Origin: Microtetraspora glauca
Lineage (GTDB): Bacteria; Actinomycetota; Actinomycetes; Streptosporangiales; Streptosporangiaceae
NCBI GenBank assembly: GCA_001570385.1
Contig: BBYL01000010.1
Span: 434,001 to 498,000, forward strand
DNA: 64,000 nucleotides
Reading direction: 5' to 3'
A model generated the notes under the pieces. That model made no database searches. It was not told where the DNA came from and saw only the letters and a list, made by a program, of their open reading frames with translations. Positions 44,490 through 54,182 of the stretch are shown here, piece after piece (within the stretch, counting starts at the first letter, position 1; each line of letters starts with the position of its first letter). A program made the position numbers and the translations under genes.

Positions 44490-45127
44490 TCGAGGCAATC
44501 AAGGTGGACGAGGCGGTCCGTGAGCTGCGCCCGGACTTCGCCGTCCTGGCCGTCTGCGCGTACGGCCTCGGAAACGGCCCGAGCGACGAGAGGTCGCGCG
44601 GCTGGCTTACCGAGGCCGCGGAGGCGGCGCCGCCGCTCGACCACGACAAGATCGAGGCGTGGCGGGCGGCCTACCGCGCGTTCGGTGCCAAGCCGCAGCG
44701 CACCCGCCCCTCGGTGGACGCCCTGATCCGGCGCATGCCGCTTCCCGAGATCAACCTCGTGGTCGACGCCTACAACTCCGTGTCCGTACGGCACGGCCTG
44801 CCGATCGGCGGCGAGGACCTCGGGCACTACGAGGGCGCGGCGCGCCTGGTCCGGGCCGCGGGCGACGAGCCGTCCGACGAGGTGCTCGGCGACCCCGGCA
44901 TCGGCGAGGTCGTCTGGCGGGACGACGCCGGCGTGACGTGCCGCAGGTGGAACTGGCGCCAGTGTGTCCGGACGCGGATCACCGAGGAGACCGTGGACGC
45001 CCTGTTCCTCCTCGAACGCCTGGAGCCGCTCTCGTTCGACGAGCTGTCGGCCGCCGGAGAAGAGCTCTCCGCGCTGCTGGGCACGATCACTCCCGGTGCC
45101 CGGATCGAGTCCCGTCTGATCCGGTGA
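44486..45127 (+). CDS. B3/4 (tRNA-binding) domain protein
   Basis: This protein of about 213 residues matches the B3/4 domain also found in phenylalanyl-tRNA synthetase beta (L-P-E-I-N-L-V-V-D-A-Y-N-S-V-S near residue 88, and G-E-D-L near 110). Stand-alone forms are proposed to edit or bind tRNA, though most are uncharacterised. GTG 44486 overlaps the TetR stop (GTGA); GTG 44477 is also in frame. It probably shares the TetR transcript. Confidence 0.75.
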   Translation: MIEAIKVDEAVRELRPDFAVLAVCAYGLGNGPSDERSRGWLTEAAEAAPPLDHDKIEAWRAAYRAFGAKPQRTRPSVDALIRRMPLPEINLVVDAYNSVSVRHGLPIGGEDLGHYEGAARLVRAAGDEPSDEVLGDPGIGEVVWRDDAGVTCRRWNWRQCVRTRITEETVDALFLLERLEPLSFDELSAAGEELSALLGTITPGARIESRLIR

Positions 45128-45138
45128 GGCCGATATGA

Positions 45139-45172
45139 CCATCTGGTAAGCACGGGCTCACCCCCCAGATGG
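45139..45172 (+). terminator. Possible terminator after the B3/4 gene
   Basis: CCATCTGG and CCAGATGG form an 8-bp stem with an 18-base loop. A second palindrome, TGACC-TGTTT-GGTCA (45185-45199), lies ahead of kgd and could be an operator. Confidence 0.4.
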
Positions 45173-45318
45173 GCTACCCGGGCGTGACCTGTTTGGTCAG
45201 TCCTGGGAGGATAGGCCGGGACCTGCGGCCGGACGGGCGCACCCCCTGTCCCAGGCGAGTAGCCTTGGACAAGTTCTCTATCATCAACGCCGATCTGCGG
45301 AAGAGGGCGATTTCCGCC

Positions 45319-48300
45319 GTGTCGTCTGAGTCGTCGCGGACAAACCCGCTGGCAAGCTTTGGGCAGAATGAATGGCTTGTCGACGAGTTGTACCAGAAGT
45401 ACCTGCAGGATCCCGAGTCAGTGGACAAGGCATGGTGGCATTTCTTCGCTGACTACAACGGAACAGGCAAGGCCCCCACGGCCGCCGGCGCCACCGCCGT
45501 TGCCGCTCCCCCCTCTCCGCCCTCCCCCGTGACGCAGGCGCCCGCCACACCGGCCGCACCGGTCGCGAAGCCGGAGAAGGCGGAGAAGAAGGCCGCCCCC
45601 GCGCCGATCCCGGCCGGAGCGGTCGAGGAGAAGATGCGCGGCGCCGCCGCCCGCACGGCACTCAACATGGAGGCCTCGCTCGCGGTGCCGACCGCGACGA
45701 GCGTGCGCGCCGTCCCGGCGAAGCTGCTGATCGACAACCGCATTGTGATCAACAACCACCTCCTGCGCGGGCGTGGCGGCAAGATCTCCTTCACCCACCT
45801 GATCGGCTTCGCGGTCGTCCAGGCGCTGAAGGCCATGCCGGAGATGAACCACTCCTACAGCGAGGTGGACGGCAAGCCGGTCCTGGTCAAGCCCGAGCAC
45901 GTGGGGCTGGGCCTGGCCATCGACGTGCAGAAGGCCGACGGCACCCGTCAGCTGCTCGTGCCGTCGATCAAGGCTGCCGAGACGCTCGACTTCCGCCAGT
46001 TCTGGGTCGCGTACGAGGAGATCGTCCGGAAGGCGCGCGCCGGCAAGCTGGGCGTCGACGACTTCCAGGGCACGACGATCTCCCTGACGAACCCCGGCAC
46101 GATCGGGACCGTCCACTCCGTGCCCCGCCTGATGCCCGGCCAGGGCACGATCATCGGCGTCGGCGCGATGGAATACCCCGCCGAGTACCAGGGCGCCTCG
46201 GTCGACACGCTCTCCCGCCTCGCGATCAGCAAGGTCATGACGCTCACCTCGACGTATGACCACCGGATCATCCAGGGCGCGCAGTCGGGTGACTTCCTGC
46301 GCCGGGTCCACCAGCTCCTGCTGGGCGCCGACGGCTTCTACGACGACATCTTCGAGTCGCTGCAGATCCCGTACGAGCCGGTCCGCTGGGTCCAGGACAT
46401 CTCCGCCACCCACGACGACGATGTGGCCAAGTCCGCCCGCGTCCTGGAGCTCATCCACGCGTACCGGGTCCGCGGTCACCTCATGGCCGCCACCGACCCG
46501 CTGGAGTACCGCCAGCGCAAGCACCCCGACCTCGACATCAAGTCGCACGGCCTGACGCTGTGGGACCTGGAGCGCGAGTTCGCCACCGGCGGCTTCGGCG
46601 GCAAGCCGCTGATGAAGCTGCGCGACATCCTGGGCGTGCTGCGCGACACGTACTGCCGCACCGTCGGCATCGAGTACATGCACATCCAGGACCCCGAGGA
46701 GCGGGCCTGGATCCAGGCGCGGATCGAGAAGCCGCACGCCAAGCCCGGCCGCGACGAGCAGCTGCACATCCTGCGCAGGCTCAACACCGCCGAGGCGTTC
46801 GAGACCTTCCTGCAGACCAAGTACGTCGGCCAGAAGCGGTTCTCGCTCGAGGGCGGCGAGTCGCTGATCCCGCTGCTCGACTCGGTGATCAGCGCGGCCT
46901 CGGCCGAGAACCTCGACGAGGTCGTCATCGGCATGGCGCACCGCGGACGCCTCAACGTGCTGGCCAACATCGTGGGCAAGTCCTACGCCCAGGTGTTCGG
47001 CGAGTTCGAGGGCAACATCGACCCGCGCAGCGCGCACGGCTCCGGTGACGTGAAGTACCACCTCGGCGCCACCGGCGACTTCGTCGCCCCCGACGGCACC
47101 AAGATCACCGCTTCGGTGGTCGCCAACCCGTCGCACCTGGAGGCCGTGGACCCCGTCCTGGAGGGTGTCGTCCGCGCCAAGCAGGACCTCCTGGAGCGCG
47201 GCGAGGAGGGCTTCACCGTCCTGCCCGTGCTCGTGCACGGTGACGCGGCGTTCGCCGGCCAGGGCGTCGTCGCCGAGACGCTGCACCTGTCGCAGCTCCG
47301 CGGCTACCGCACCGGCGGCACCGTCCACATCGTGGTCAACAACCAGGTCGGTTTCACCACCAGCCCGGCCAGCTCACGGTCCTCGGTGTACGCCACGGAC
47401 GTCGCCAGGATGATCCAGGCGCCGATCTTCCACGTCAACGGGGACGACCCCGAGGCCGTGGTCCGGGTCGGCCGGCTCGCCTACGAGTACCGCCAGGCGT
47501 TCCGCAAGGACGTCGTCATCGACATGGTCTGCTACCGGCGTCGCGGGCACAACGAGACGGACAACCCCTCGTTCACCCAGCCGCTGATGTACGACCTGAT
47601 CGACGCCAAGCGGTCCACCCGCAAGCTCTACACCGAGTCCCTGATCGGCCGCGGCGACATCACCGTCGAAGAGGCCGAGCAGGCGCTGCGGGACTACCAG
47701 GACCAGCTGGAGCGGGCGTTCACCGAGACCCGCGAGGCGGCCAAGAAGCCGCTTGAGCCGGGCGCGGTCGTCAAGCCTCCGGCCGACGAGGTGATCCCCT
47801 GGTCGCACGAGGACACCGAGACCGCGATCTCCGAGGAGACGGTCAAGCGGGTCATCGAGACCCAGCTCAACCTGCCCGAGGGCTTCACGGTGCACCCGCG
47901 CCTGGCGCCGATCCTCCAGCGCCGCGGCACCATGGTCACCGACGACGCGATCGACTGGGCGACCGGTGAGGCTCTGGCCATCGGCGGTCTGCTCATCGAC
48001 GGCCACCCCGTCCGTCTCGTCGGGCAGGACTCCCGCCGGGGCACGTTCGGCCAGCGGCACGCCGTCCTGGTCGACCGGGTCACCGGCGAGGACCACACCC
48101 CGCTGAAGACGTTCAACCACGGGACGACGAAGTTCTACGTCTACGACTCGCTGCTGAGCGAGTTCGCGGCGATGGGCTTCGAGTACGGCTACAGCGTGGT
48201 GCGCCCCGACGCCCTGGTCGCCTGGGAGGCGCAGTTCGGCGACTTCGCCAACGGCGCCCAGTCGATCATCGACGAGTTCATCTCGTCGGGCGAGCAGAAG

Positions 48301-48978
48301 TGGGGCCAGCGGTCGTCGGTCGTGCTGCTGCTGCCGCACGGTTACGAGGGCCAGGGCCCGGACCACTCTTCGGCCCGGATCGAGCGCTACCTGCAGCTGT
48401 GCGCGATGGACAACATGACCGTCGCCCAGCCGACAACCTCGGCGAACTACTTCCACCTGCTTCGCTGGCAGGTCCTGTCGAACCGGCGCAGGCCGCTGAT
48501 CGTGTTCACGCCCAAGTCGCTGCTCCGCCACAAGGGCGCCGCGTCGGCGACGTCGGAGTTCACCTCCGGCGCGTTCCGGCCGGTCATCGGCGACACGACC
48601 GTGGACCCGTCCGCGGTCACCCGGGTGGTCCTGTGCTCCGGCAAGGTCTACTACGACCTGGTCAACGCACGGGAGAAGTCCGGCAGGAAGGACGTCGCGA
48701 TCGTCCGCGTCGAGCGGCTCTTCCCGTTCCCGGAGAACCCGCTCAAGGCGGAGCTCGCGCGCTACTCCGGTGACGCCGAGCTGATCTGGGCACAGGACGA
48801 GCCGGTCAACATGGGCCCGTGGCCGTACCTCACGCTGAAGCTGACCGAGCGACCCGAGCTGCTCGACGGCCGGCGTCTGCGCCGCGTCTCCCGGGCGGCG
48901 AACTCGTCGCCGGCGACCGGATCGCACTCCACGCACGACGCCGAGCTGGAGTCGATCGCCAAGGAGATCTTCGGCTAG
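45319..48978 (+). CDS. kgd: Multifunctional 2-oxoglutarate dehydrogenase E2/E1 (KGD)
   Basis: About 1219 residues. This is the actinobacterial fused TCA-cycle enzyme that decarboxylates 2-oxoglutarate with thiamine diphosphate and carries a succinyltransferase domain. The order is an N-terminal [12 protein letters not shown] segment, an Ala/Pro linker, an E2 catalytic domain at about residues 95-335 ([12 protein letters not shown] near 315), then the E1 domain. There is no lipoyl domain, as usual for KGD. In the E1 part, [10 protein letters not shown] and the ThDP-type stretch G-D-A-A-F-A-G-Q-G are seen. GTG 45319 best matches family N-termini; TTG 45265 is also in frame. Confidence 0.93.
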   Translation: MSSESSRTNPLASFGQNEWLVDELYQKYLQDPESVDKAWWHFFADYNGTGKAPTAAGATAVAAPPSPPSPVTQAPATPAAPVAKPEKAEKKAAPAPIPAGAVEEKMRGAAARTALNMEASLAVPTATSVRAVPAKLLIDNRIVINNHLLRGRGGKISFTHLIGFAVVQALKAMPEMNHSYSEVDGKPVLVKPEHVGLGLAIDVQKADGTRQLLVPSIKAAETLDFRQFWVAYEEIVRKARAGKLGVDDFQGTTISLTNPGTIGTVHSVPRLMPGQGTIIGVGAMEYPAEYQGASVDTLSRLAISKVMTLTSTYDHRIIQGAQSGDFLRRVHQLLLGADGFYDDIFESLQIPYEPVRWVQDISATHDDDVAKSARVLELIHAYRVRGHLMAATDPLEYRQRKHPDLDIKSHGLTLWDLEREFATGGFGGKPLMKLRDILGVLRDTYCRTVGIEYMHIQDPEERAWIQARIEKPHAKPGRDEQLHILRRLNTAEAFETFLQTKYVGQKRFSLEGGESLIPLLDSVISAASAENLDEVVIGMAHRGRLNVLANIVGKSYAQVFGEFEGNIDPRSAHGSGDVKYHLGATGDFVAPDGTKITASVVANPSHLEAVDPVLEGVVRAKQDLLERGEEGFTVLPVLVHGDAAFAGQGVVAETLHLSQLRGYRTGGTVHIVVNNQVGFTTSPASSRSSVYATDVARMIQAPIFHVNGDDPEAVVRVGRLAYEYRQAFRKDVVIDMVCYRRRGHNETDNPSFTQPLMYDLIDAKRSTRKLYTESLIGRGDITVEEAEQALRDYQDQLERAFTETREAAKKPLEPGAVVKPPADEVIPWSHEDTETAISEETVKRVIETQLNLPEGFTVHPRLAPILQRRGTMVTDDAIDWATGEALAIGGLLIDGHPVRLVGQDSRRGTFGQRHAVLVDRVTGEDHTPLKTFNHGTTKFYVYDSLLSEFAAMGFEYGYSVVRPDALVAWEAQFGDFANGAQSIIDEFISSGEQKWGQRSSVVLLLPHGYEGQGPDHSSARIERYLQLCAMDNMTVAQPTTSANYFHLLRWQVLSNRRRPLIVFTPKSLLRHKGAASATSEFTSGAFRPVIGDTTVDPSAVTRVVLCSGKVYYDLVNAREKSGRKDVAIVRVERLFPFPENPLKAELARYSGDAELIWAQDEPVNMGPWPYLTLKLTERPELLDGRRLRRVSRAANSSPATGSHSTHDAELESIAKEIFG

Positions 48979-49012
48979 CACGACCGGGCCCCCGGCCCGC
49001 GGCACACCAAGA

Positions 49013-49045
49013 GAAGTCCCCCTCGGCCCGTCCGCGGGGGACTTC
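49013..49045 (+). terminator. Terminator after kgd
   Basis: GAAGTCCCCC pairs with GGGGGACTTC (10 bp), followed by a C/T-rich run, 35 bp after the stop. The small gene at 49078 follows at once, so some read-through is possible. Confidence 0.65.
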
Positions 49046-49077
49046 CCCCTTTGCGGGGACGATCGAGGAGCGAGGAC

Positions 49078-49254
49078 ATGTACTTCACCGACAGGGGCAT
49101 CGAGGAGCTCGCCCACCGGCGCGGCGACGAGGAGGTCAGCGTCGGCTGGCTGGCCGAGCGGCTGCGCGAGTTCGTCGACCTCAACCCGGAGTTCGAGATC
49201 CCGGTGGAGCGCCTGGCCACCTGGCTCGCCCGCCTCGACGACGAGGACGAGTAG
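49078..49254 (+). CDS. Small conserved acidic protein, DUF6104-like
   Basis: This 58-residue protein (M-Y-F-T-D-R-G-I-E-E-L, then W-L-A-E-R-L-R-E-F-V-D-L-N-P-E-F-E, ending in D-D-E-D-E) resembles a short conserved protein found next to kgd in many Streptomyces relatives. It is predicted to be helical and acidic. ATG 49078 has GAGGAG upstream. Its function is unknown; the conserved position suggests a link to KGD. Confidence 0.75.
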   Translation: MYFTDRGIEELAHRRGDEEVSVGWLAERLREFVDLNPEFEIPVERLATWLARLDDEDE

Positions 49255-49333
49255 GGGCACCCGATAACGAGCGGCCCGGCCTGCGAGAGACCGGGCGCGG
49301 GCCGCGCGAGAGGGATCAGAAACGCGATACATC

Positions 49334-49363
49334 TTGACTTTCGACAAACACGACATATCGTGT
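49334..49363. promoter_or_regulatory. Promoter and palindromic operator of the DUF4097-PadR operon
   Basis: TTGACT (49334-49339) and TATCGT (49356-49361) fit a sigma-70-type promoter with a 16-bp spacer. The palindrome ACACGA-CATA-TCGTGT (49348-49363) covers the -10 region, as expected for autorepression by the PadR protein encoded second in the operon. Confidence 0.65.
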
Positions 49364-49426
49364 CTTGTGGAGGGTTCGCCGCTGATCGCGCGGGGGCCGA
49401 CGAAATTCACGTCGAAAGGTCGAGCC

Positions 49427-50248
49427 ATGTCCCACTGGACGATCGAGAAGCCCGGACAACTGACGTTCGGGCCCGTGTCGCACTTAAGCGTGCGCATCGT
49501 GGCGGGACGGCTCGCCGTGCTCGCCAGCGACGGCCCGCCCACCCTCGACGTCAGCGACGCCGGCACACCACCGCTCGTGGTCACCCACGATGAGGACGGC
49601 CGGCTCACCGTGGCGTACAAGGACCTCACCTGGGAGGGCATCCTCGGCTGGCTGCGGCCGGGTAATCGGATCACCACCGCCACGCTCACCGTCCCGAAGG
49701 ACTGCCCCGTGCAGGTCGGCGTGATCTCGGCGTCCGCCGTGGTCGCCGGCTTCGAGGCGCGGACCAACGTCAAGAGCGTCTCCGGCGAGATCGTCCTGGA
49801 CGGCGTGAGCGGCGACGTGAGCGCCGAGACGGTGTCCGGCTCGGTGGAGAGCCGCGGCCTCGCCGGCGACCTGTCGTTCACCAGCGTCTCGGGCGAGCTG
49901 ACGGTCGCCGGAGGCGCCCCGCACCGGCTGCGGGCCAACACGGTGTCCGGCCGGATCACCGCCGACCTGGATCTCGCGCCCACCGGCCACGTCACGCTGA
50001 ACAGCGTGTCCGGCGCCATCGTCGTACGGCTCCCGCAGACGGTCGACAGCGACGTGACGCTCCGTTCCACCTCCGGCAGCCTCCACGCGGCCTTCCCCGG
50101 GCTGGAGAGCAACAAGCGGCCGGCGGCGAGGTCGCTGACCGGACGAATCGGCGGCGGCATGGCCTCCGTCACGGCGACCACGGTCTCCGGTGACGTCACA
50201 TTGCTCAGCAAGGAATCCGCGAACCAGCGAAACGGAGAGTGGGCATGA
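49427..50248 (+). CDS. DUF4097 beta-strand repeat protein
   Basis: This 273-residue protein consists mostly of short beta repeats marked by V-S-G (for example K-S-V-S-G-E-I, E-T-V-S-G-S-V, T-S-V-S-G-E-L and N-T-V-S-G-R-I) spaced 20-25 residues apart, the DUF4097 putative adhesin fold. It has no signal peptide. DUF4097 genes are typically paired with PadR regulators and envelope-stress systems. ATG 49427 has AAAGG upstream. It overlaps the PadR gene by four bases (ATGA). Confidence 0.82.
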   Translation: MSHWTIEKPGQLTFGPVSHLSVRIVAGRLAVLASDGPPTLDVSDAGTPPLVVTHDEDGRLTVAYKDLTWEGILGWLRPGNRITTATLTVPKDCPVQVGVISASAVVAGFEARTNVKSVSGEIVLDGVSGDVSAETVSGSVESRGLAGDLSFTSVSGELTVAGGAPHRLRANTVSGRITADLDLAPTGHVTLNSVSGAIVVRLPQTVDSDVTLRSTSGSLHAAFPGLESNKRPAARSLTGRIGGGMASVTATTVSGDVTLLSKESANQRNGEWA

Positions 50249-51003
50249 GTCCGGTCTTCGGGCACGGCCGACTGCGGCTGTACCTGCTCAAACTGCTCGA
50301 AGAGAGCCCGAGACACGGCTACGAGGTGATCCGGCTGCTCCAGGACCGGTTCCTCGGGGTCTACTCGCCGTCACCGGGCACGATCTACCCGCGTCTCGCG
50401 CGGCTGGAGGAGGAGGGCCTCGTCACCCACGAGGTCGTGGACGGCAAGAAGGTCTTCACGCTCACCGACAAGGGCCGGGCCGAGTTGGTCGACCGCATGG
50501 ACGAGCTCGCCGAGCTGGAGCAGGAGATCACCGCCTCGGTCCAGGACATCGCGCGCGAGGTCAAGGAGGACGTCCGGCAGACCGTCCGGTCCCTCCGGCA
50601 GGAACTCACCCAGATGGCCAAGGACATCAACCAGACCGGCAGGCGGGAGAACCGCGACGCCTGGCGCGACCAGAAGGACGAGTGGAAGCGGCAGCGCCAG
50701 CAGCACAAGGAGGAGTGGCGCCAGCAGAAGGACGAGTGGAAGCGCCACAAGCAGCAGTGGCGCGAGGAGACCGAACGCTGGCAGCGCGAGTGGAACCGCA
50801 TCTGGGGGGAGACGTGGCCGCGGTCCGGCCCGCCTCCCGGCCACGCCCACGCGGACGCCGAGTTCGGGTGGATGCTGGCTGATTTCGTCGCGCGGGTCCA
50901 GCATGAGGCCGCCCAGGGCGGGGTCACCGAGTCCGCGCTGGGCGAATGCCGGTCCATCCTCGACCAGGCGGCCGAGCGTATCCGCGACACCCTCCGGCCC
51001 TGA
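50245..51003 (+). CDS. PadR-family regulator with Trp-heptad charged segment
   Basis: This 252-residue protein has an N-terminal PadR winged helix (L-L-K-L-L-E-E-S-P-R-H-G-Y-E-V-I, then Y-P-R-L-A-R-L-E-E-E-G-L-V) at residues 5-85. After a helical region, residues about 130-190 are a highly charged Lys/Arg/Glu/Gln stretch in which Trp recurs about every seven residues (D-E-W-K-R, E-E-W-R-Q, Q-Q-W-R-E), followed by a C-terminal helix. The operon with DUF4097 and the palindrome at 49348 indicate autoregulation. The segment may be a coiled coil or a membrane- or ligand-binding helix. Confidence 0.82.
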   Translation: MSPVFGHGRLRLYLLKLLEESPRHGYEVIRLLQDRFLGVYSPSPGTIYPRLARLEEEGLVTHEVVDGKKVFTLTDKGRAELVDRMDELAELEQEITASVQDIAREVKEDVRQTVRSLRQELTQMAKDINQTGRRENRDAWRDQKDEWKRQRQQHKEEWRQQKDEWKRHKQQWREETERWQREWNRIWGETWPRSGPPPGHAHADAEFGWMLADFVARVQHEAAQGGVTESALGECRSILDQAAERIRDTLRP

Positions 51004-51203
51004 GCGCCGCGATGTACGGCTGGCGTAACCCGTTCCTGCCCGCGCACCCCCCGGCGGGCCCGCTCAGCACTCCCACGAACGCCGCCTCGTCCTGTTCCGC
51101 GCAGGCGGCGGCACAGCGGCGGACCATTCCTGAGAACGGCCGCCGACACGGAACGGACCGTGTCATGCGGCACTCTCAGGAACGGCTTCCCACGCCGGAC
51201 GAA

Positions 51204-52166
51204 TCAGACGGTGAAAACGATCTTGCCGAAGATGCCGCCGTCATGCATGGCGGCGAACCCCTCGTCGGCCCGCGTGAGCGGCAGCACACGGTCGATGATC
51301 GGACGGACGCCGGTCTGCTCCAGGAAGACCGCCAGCCTGGCGAGCTGATCCCTGGTCCCCATGGTGGACCCCACGATGGATCGCTGCAGGAAGAAGACCT
51401 GGGCGAGTTGGGTGGGGGCGACCATGCCACTGGTGGCACCGCAGGTCACGATGCGACCACCGGGTCGCAGCGAGCTCAGCGAGTGGTCCCAGGTCGCCGC
51501 GCCGACGCTCTCCATCACCACGTCGACCCGCTCGGGCAGCCGCGCCCCGCTCTCGAAGACCTGATCCGCGCCGAGTTCGAGGGCACGAGCCCGCTTCTCC
51601 TCCGACCGGCTGGTGGCCCACACCCGGAAACCGCCGGCCCGGCCGAGCGCGATGAGCGCGGTCGACACGCCGCCGCCCGCGCCCTGGACCAGCACGGTCG
51701 AGCCCGGCTGCACCCCGGCCTTGTCGAACAGCATGCGGTAGGCCGTCAACCACGCGGTGGGCAGGCAGGCGGCCTCTTCGAAGGAGATCGCCGCGGGCTT
51801 GGGCACGAGGTTCCCCTTGGGGACGGCCACCTTCTCGGCGAAGGTGCCGTCGTGAACCTCGGAAAGCAGCGAGCGTCGGGGATCGAGCGTCTCGTCTCCG
51901 TTCACCGGAGTGCCGATCACCGAATGGACGATGACCTCGTTGCCGTTCTCGTCCAGGCCGGAGGCGTCGCAGCCGAGAACGATGGGCAGGCGGTCCTGGC
52001 GGATGCCCACACCCTTGAGCGTCCATAGATCGTGGTGATTGAGCGCGGTGGCCTTGACGGTGACCGTGGTCCAGCCGTCGGGAACCGTGGGGTCAGGGCG
52101 CTCACCGAGCGTCAGCCCCTTGAGAGGGTTGTCGGGATCGGTCTGCGTGGCGGTTACGGCGAACAT
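51204..52166 (-). CDS. Quinone-oxidoreductase-like MDR dehydrogenase
   Basis: This 320-residue zinc-free medium-chain reductase has N-H-H-D-L near residue 43, in place of a zinc site, and a cofactor motif V-Q-G-A-G-G-G-V near 165. The C-terminus I-F-G-K-I-V-F is typical of the NADPH:quinone-reductase-like group. It stands alone, with about 200 bp of gene-free DNA on its 3' side facing the PadR gene. The substrate is unknown. Confidence 0.82.
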   Translation of the reverse strand: MFAVTATQTDPDNPLKGLTLGERPDPTVPDGWTTVTVKATALNHHDLWTLKGVGIRQDRLPIVLGCDASGLDENGNEVIVHSVIGTPVNGDETLDPRRSLLSEVHDGTFAEKVAVPKGNLVPKPAAISFEEAACLPTAWLTAYRMLFDKAGVQPGSTVLVQGAGGGVSTALIALGRAGGFRVWATSRSEEKRARALELGADQVFESGARLPERVDVVMESVGAATWDHSLSSLRPGGRIVTCGATSGMVAPTQLAQVFFLQRSIVGSTMGTRDQLARLAVFLEQTGVRPIIDRVLPLTRADEGFAAMHDGGIFGKIVFTV

Positions 52167-52260
52167 GCCCGAACATTACTCCGCACCTCATTCACGATCA
52201 CGTACGGCTCTCGCTGAGCGCCGTGGGGACGAACGCGTACGCATCAGGAATCCGGCGGAC

Positions 52261-52686
52261 TCAGTTCAGCGGATGCCGCCACCGCAGGCCGGGGAACTTC
52301 GCGAAATCGCCGTCACAGGTGACGAACTCGCACCCATGCTCGATCGCCAGCGCGGCGAGGTAGGCGTCAGGCAAGAGCTTCCCCGTCGCCTGCGCCTCCT
52401 TGCAGAGCCGAACGAAGATCTCCCAGTGCCTTGCCCCAGGGTTCACCACGACGGCGTGCGGCTGATTGCGTATCTGATCGGCGAAGCCGAGCGCCTCCTC
52501 TGTCGTACTGGGGATGGGCAGCCTGCGATTGGTCACGATGCGCATGAAGCCGTTGACCACCATGTCCGTGACGGCGTACGGCTCGTCCCCGTGGATGATG
52601 TCCTCGACATACGCATGGAACCCCGCGTGCCGCTCAGCGTCCCTGCGATGGGCGTTGACCAGCACGTTCACGTCCAGCAATCGCAC
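52261..52686 (-). CDS. vapC: PIN-domain toxin, VapC-like (second module)
   Basis: This 141-residue PIN ribonuclease has D in L-L-D-V-N-V-L near residue 5, a central acidic position near 50 and D in L-L-P-D-A-Y-L-A-A-L near 115, plus a C-terminal T-C-D-G-D-F. GTG 52686 lies inside the end of the antitoxin gene (53-bp overlap), so the pair is tightly coupled. It is unrelated in detail to the VapC at 42711. Confidence 0.83.
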   Translation of the reverse strand: MRLLDVNVLVNAHRRDAERHAGFHAYVEDIIHGDEPYAVTDMVVNGFMRIVTNRRLPIPSTTEEALGFADQIRNQPHAVVVNPGARHWEIFVRLCKEAQATGKLLPDAYLAALAIEHGCEFVTCDGDFAKFPGLRWRHPLN

Positions 52687-52954
52687 GCCGCTCCACCTCC
52701 ACGAAATGGTCGAAGTCGTCCTCCAGCAGGAACTCCGTGGTCGCCGCGGGACTCCAGTCGACGAGCCCGGCATCCCGGGGATCACCTGCGGTGATCAGCT
52801 CCGTGCGCGCGCGCTCCTGCGCGCGATCGGAGCGACTGAGTAACTGTTTCAACGCGTCCTCCATCACTGAGTTGAGGGTTCTGCCGTTTCTGGCGGCGAA
52901 CGCCTTCGCCTCGTTGAGAAGTGCCTCGTCGATCCGCACCGTGGTTCTCCGCAT
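52634..52954 (-). CDS. vapB: Ribbon-helix-helix antitoxin, VapB-like
   Basis: This 106-residue protein opens with a ribbon-helix-helix DNA-binding unit (R-R-T-T-V-R-I-D-E-A-L-L-N-E-A-K) and continues with a long acidic tail (L-L-E-D-D-F-D-H-F) that should wrap the toxin. ATG 52954 is chosen by family N-termini. It overlaps the following PIN toxin gene by 53 bp. Confidence 0.82.
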   Translation of the reverse strand: MRRTTVRIDEALLNEAKAFAARNGRTLNSVMEDALKQLLSRSDRAQERARTELITAGDPRDAGLVDWSPAATTEFLLEDDFDHFVEVERRAIAGRERAGQRPSQGR

Positions 52955-53240
52955 GGCTCCAGCGTCCCCTGCCCGACATTTAGATGTCAACACTGAAAGT
53001 AATCGGGCCGTCACAAGAATCTCAAGTGATTTCGAAAACCTGACCGAAATGTGCGGAATGTGAGCTGGCAACACAGGGAATGCGTACATGAGCACGGCTC
53101 GCGTGACTGACGCTCAGGCGGAAACGGCGGCGATCCGCATGCGACAGCCGGACGGGTTCGGGCCGCGATCCGCATGCGATCGGGGGTTCCAGGCGGTGCG
53201 CAGAAGGCGCCGGGCATGGGAGATTCACCGGACAGACTCA

Positions 53241-53438
53241 AGGGCACAGCGAGCGATGTCGGGGTGCCGAACCCGGGCACAGCGAGCGATGCCGGGGTGC
53301 CGAACCCGGGCACAGCGAGCGATGCCGGGGTGCCGAACCCAGGCACAGCGAGCGATGTCGGGGTGCCGAACCCGGGCACAGCGAGCGATGCCGGGGTGCC
53401 GAACCCAGGCACAGCGAGCGATGTCGGGGTGCTGGACC
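53241..53438. repeat. Six-copy 33-bp tandem repeat
   Basis: Copies begin at 53241, 53274, 53307, 53340, 53373 and 53406, with only one or two differences each (T/C at one site, G/A at another); the sixth diverges at its end. The unit starts GGCACAGCGAGCGATG. The 33-bp period keeps an 11-residue repeat (G-T-A-S-D-A-G-V-P-N-P) open on the plus strand and another on the minus strand. No start or domain supports translation. Confidence 0.85.
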
Positions 53439-53475
53439 AGGCACGGTGAGGGCTGCGGGGTTCCCAGAGATGCTT

Positions 53476-53507
53476 AAGGGGCCCGGCGGACGGCACCGGG
53501 CCCCTTT
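53476..53507. terminator. Terminator after the protease-inhibitor gene
   Basis: AAGGGGCCCGG pairs with CCGGGCCCCTT across a 9-base loop. It lies 18 bp beyond the inhibitor stop on the minus strand. Confidence 0.65.
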
Positions 53508-53524
53508 CACGTACGGCGCCTCGC

Positions 53525-53980
53525 TCAGAAGGCGAAGATGGCACCTGTCATCGCACGAAGCTGGCAGGCGTTGCCGTACGTGCGCTCGAACCGGACGTAG
53601 ACGTCGTTCCACATTCCGGACGCCGTCACCGTGATCGGCTCGAAGAGCATGGGGCAGGCGACGGTCGGGTCCGGCTGGAGCTTCGCGGGGTCACCGCCGA
53701 CCTTCTCCAGCATCGGACACGCCTTCGTCGGCGCCGGGTGCGTGCCCTGCGGCGGGGGGGAACAGCTGAGCAACGCGTAGCGCTGCGGCTGCGTCCCCGC
53801 GGGCCCCTTGGCCACGGTCATCATCAGCGCCTTGGCGCGCGCCTTCATTGGGTGGATCCTGACCGGCGCGTCGAGCATGACGTCAGGCTCCCACGGTGGC
53901 GGGACGGTGGCGGCGACGGCGACGCTCGCCGGGCCGGTCGCGATAGCCGTAAAGGCTAGAAGTGCGAGAAGTTGCCTCAT
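53525..53980 (-). CDS. Secreted subtilisin-inhibitor-like (SSI) protease inhibitor
   Basis: The precursor has 151 residues with a signal peptide (L-L-A-L-L-A-F-T-A-I-A-T, cleavage near V-A-A). The mature part has the SSI pattern: L-S-C-S-P-P-P-Q-G-T-H-P-x-P-x-K-A-C, then V-A-C-P-M-L-F-E-P-I-T-V, Y-G-N-A-C and the ending G-A-I-F-A-F. Four cysteines should form two disulfides. By alignment the reactive-site P1 residue is Met in C-P-M-L, as in classic SSI, so subtilisin- and possibly trypsin-like proteases are targets. It is divergent from the first of six trypsin-like genes, which makes those proteins plausible partners. Confidence 0.85.
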   Translation of the reverse strand: MRQLLALLAFTAIATGPASVAVAATVPPPWEPDVMLDAPVRIHPMKARAKALMMTVAKGPAGTQPQRYALLSCSPPPQGTHPAPTKACPMLEKVGGDPAKLQPDPTVACPMLFEPITVTASGMWNDVYVRFERTYGNACQLRAMTGAIFAF

Positions 53981-54182
53981 ATCAATCCCCCGAATCGGCT
54001 GACGACAGCCTGTCCGGGGGAGCCCCTCCGATCAAGCGTCCACTCCGCCGCGTCGGGCAAATCTGACGTCCCGGAGATCCCAACGGTTCCACGGGTTTCA
54101 TAACGAGCCGGTCACGAAGCTTCGCGTATTTCCTGTTGATCTGGAAAAATCACCCCTTACCACCCATGAAGGAAGGCAGACG

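Larger units (their letters stand above)
52955..53524. other. Gene-poor region between VapBC and the protease-inhibitor gene
   Basis: This region holds the VapBC promoter area (TTTAGATGTCAACA near 52979), a 33-bp tandem repeat array at 53241-53438 and a terminator hairpin at 53476-53507. Open frames across the array on both strands are produced by its three-divisible period. No convincing gene is seen. Confidence 0.6.

Noticed and set aside
47374..50316. A 980-codon open frame on the minus strand antisense to kgd and the DUF4097 gene
   Set aside because: The opposite strand holds clearly conserved genes. The antisense product shows only Arg/Leu/Val/Ala-rich noise.
53241..53438. The 33-bp repeats as a CRISPR array
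   Set aside because: Units are directly adjacent with no spacers, and no cas genes are present.
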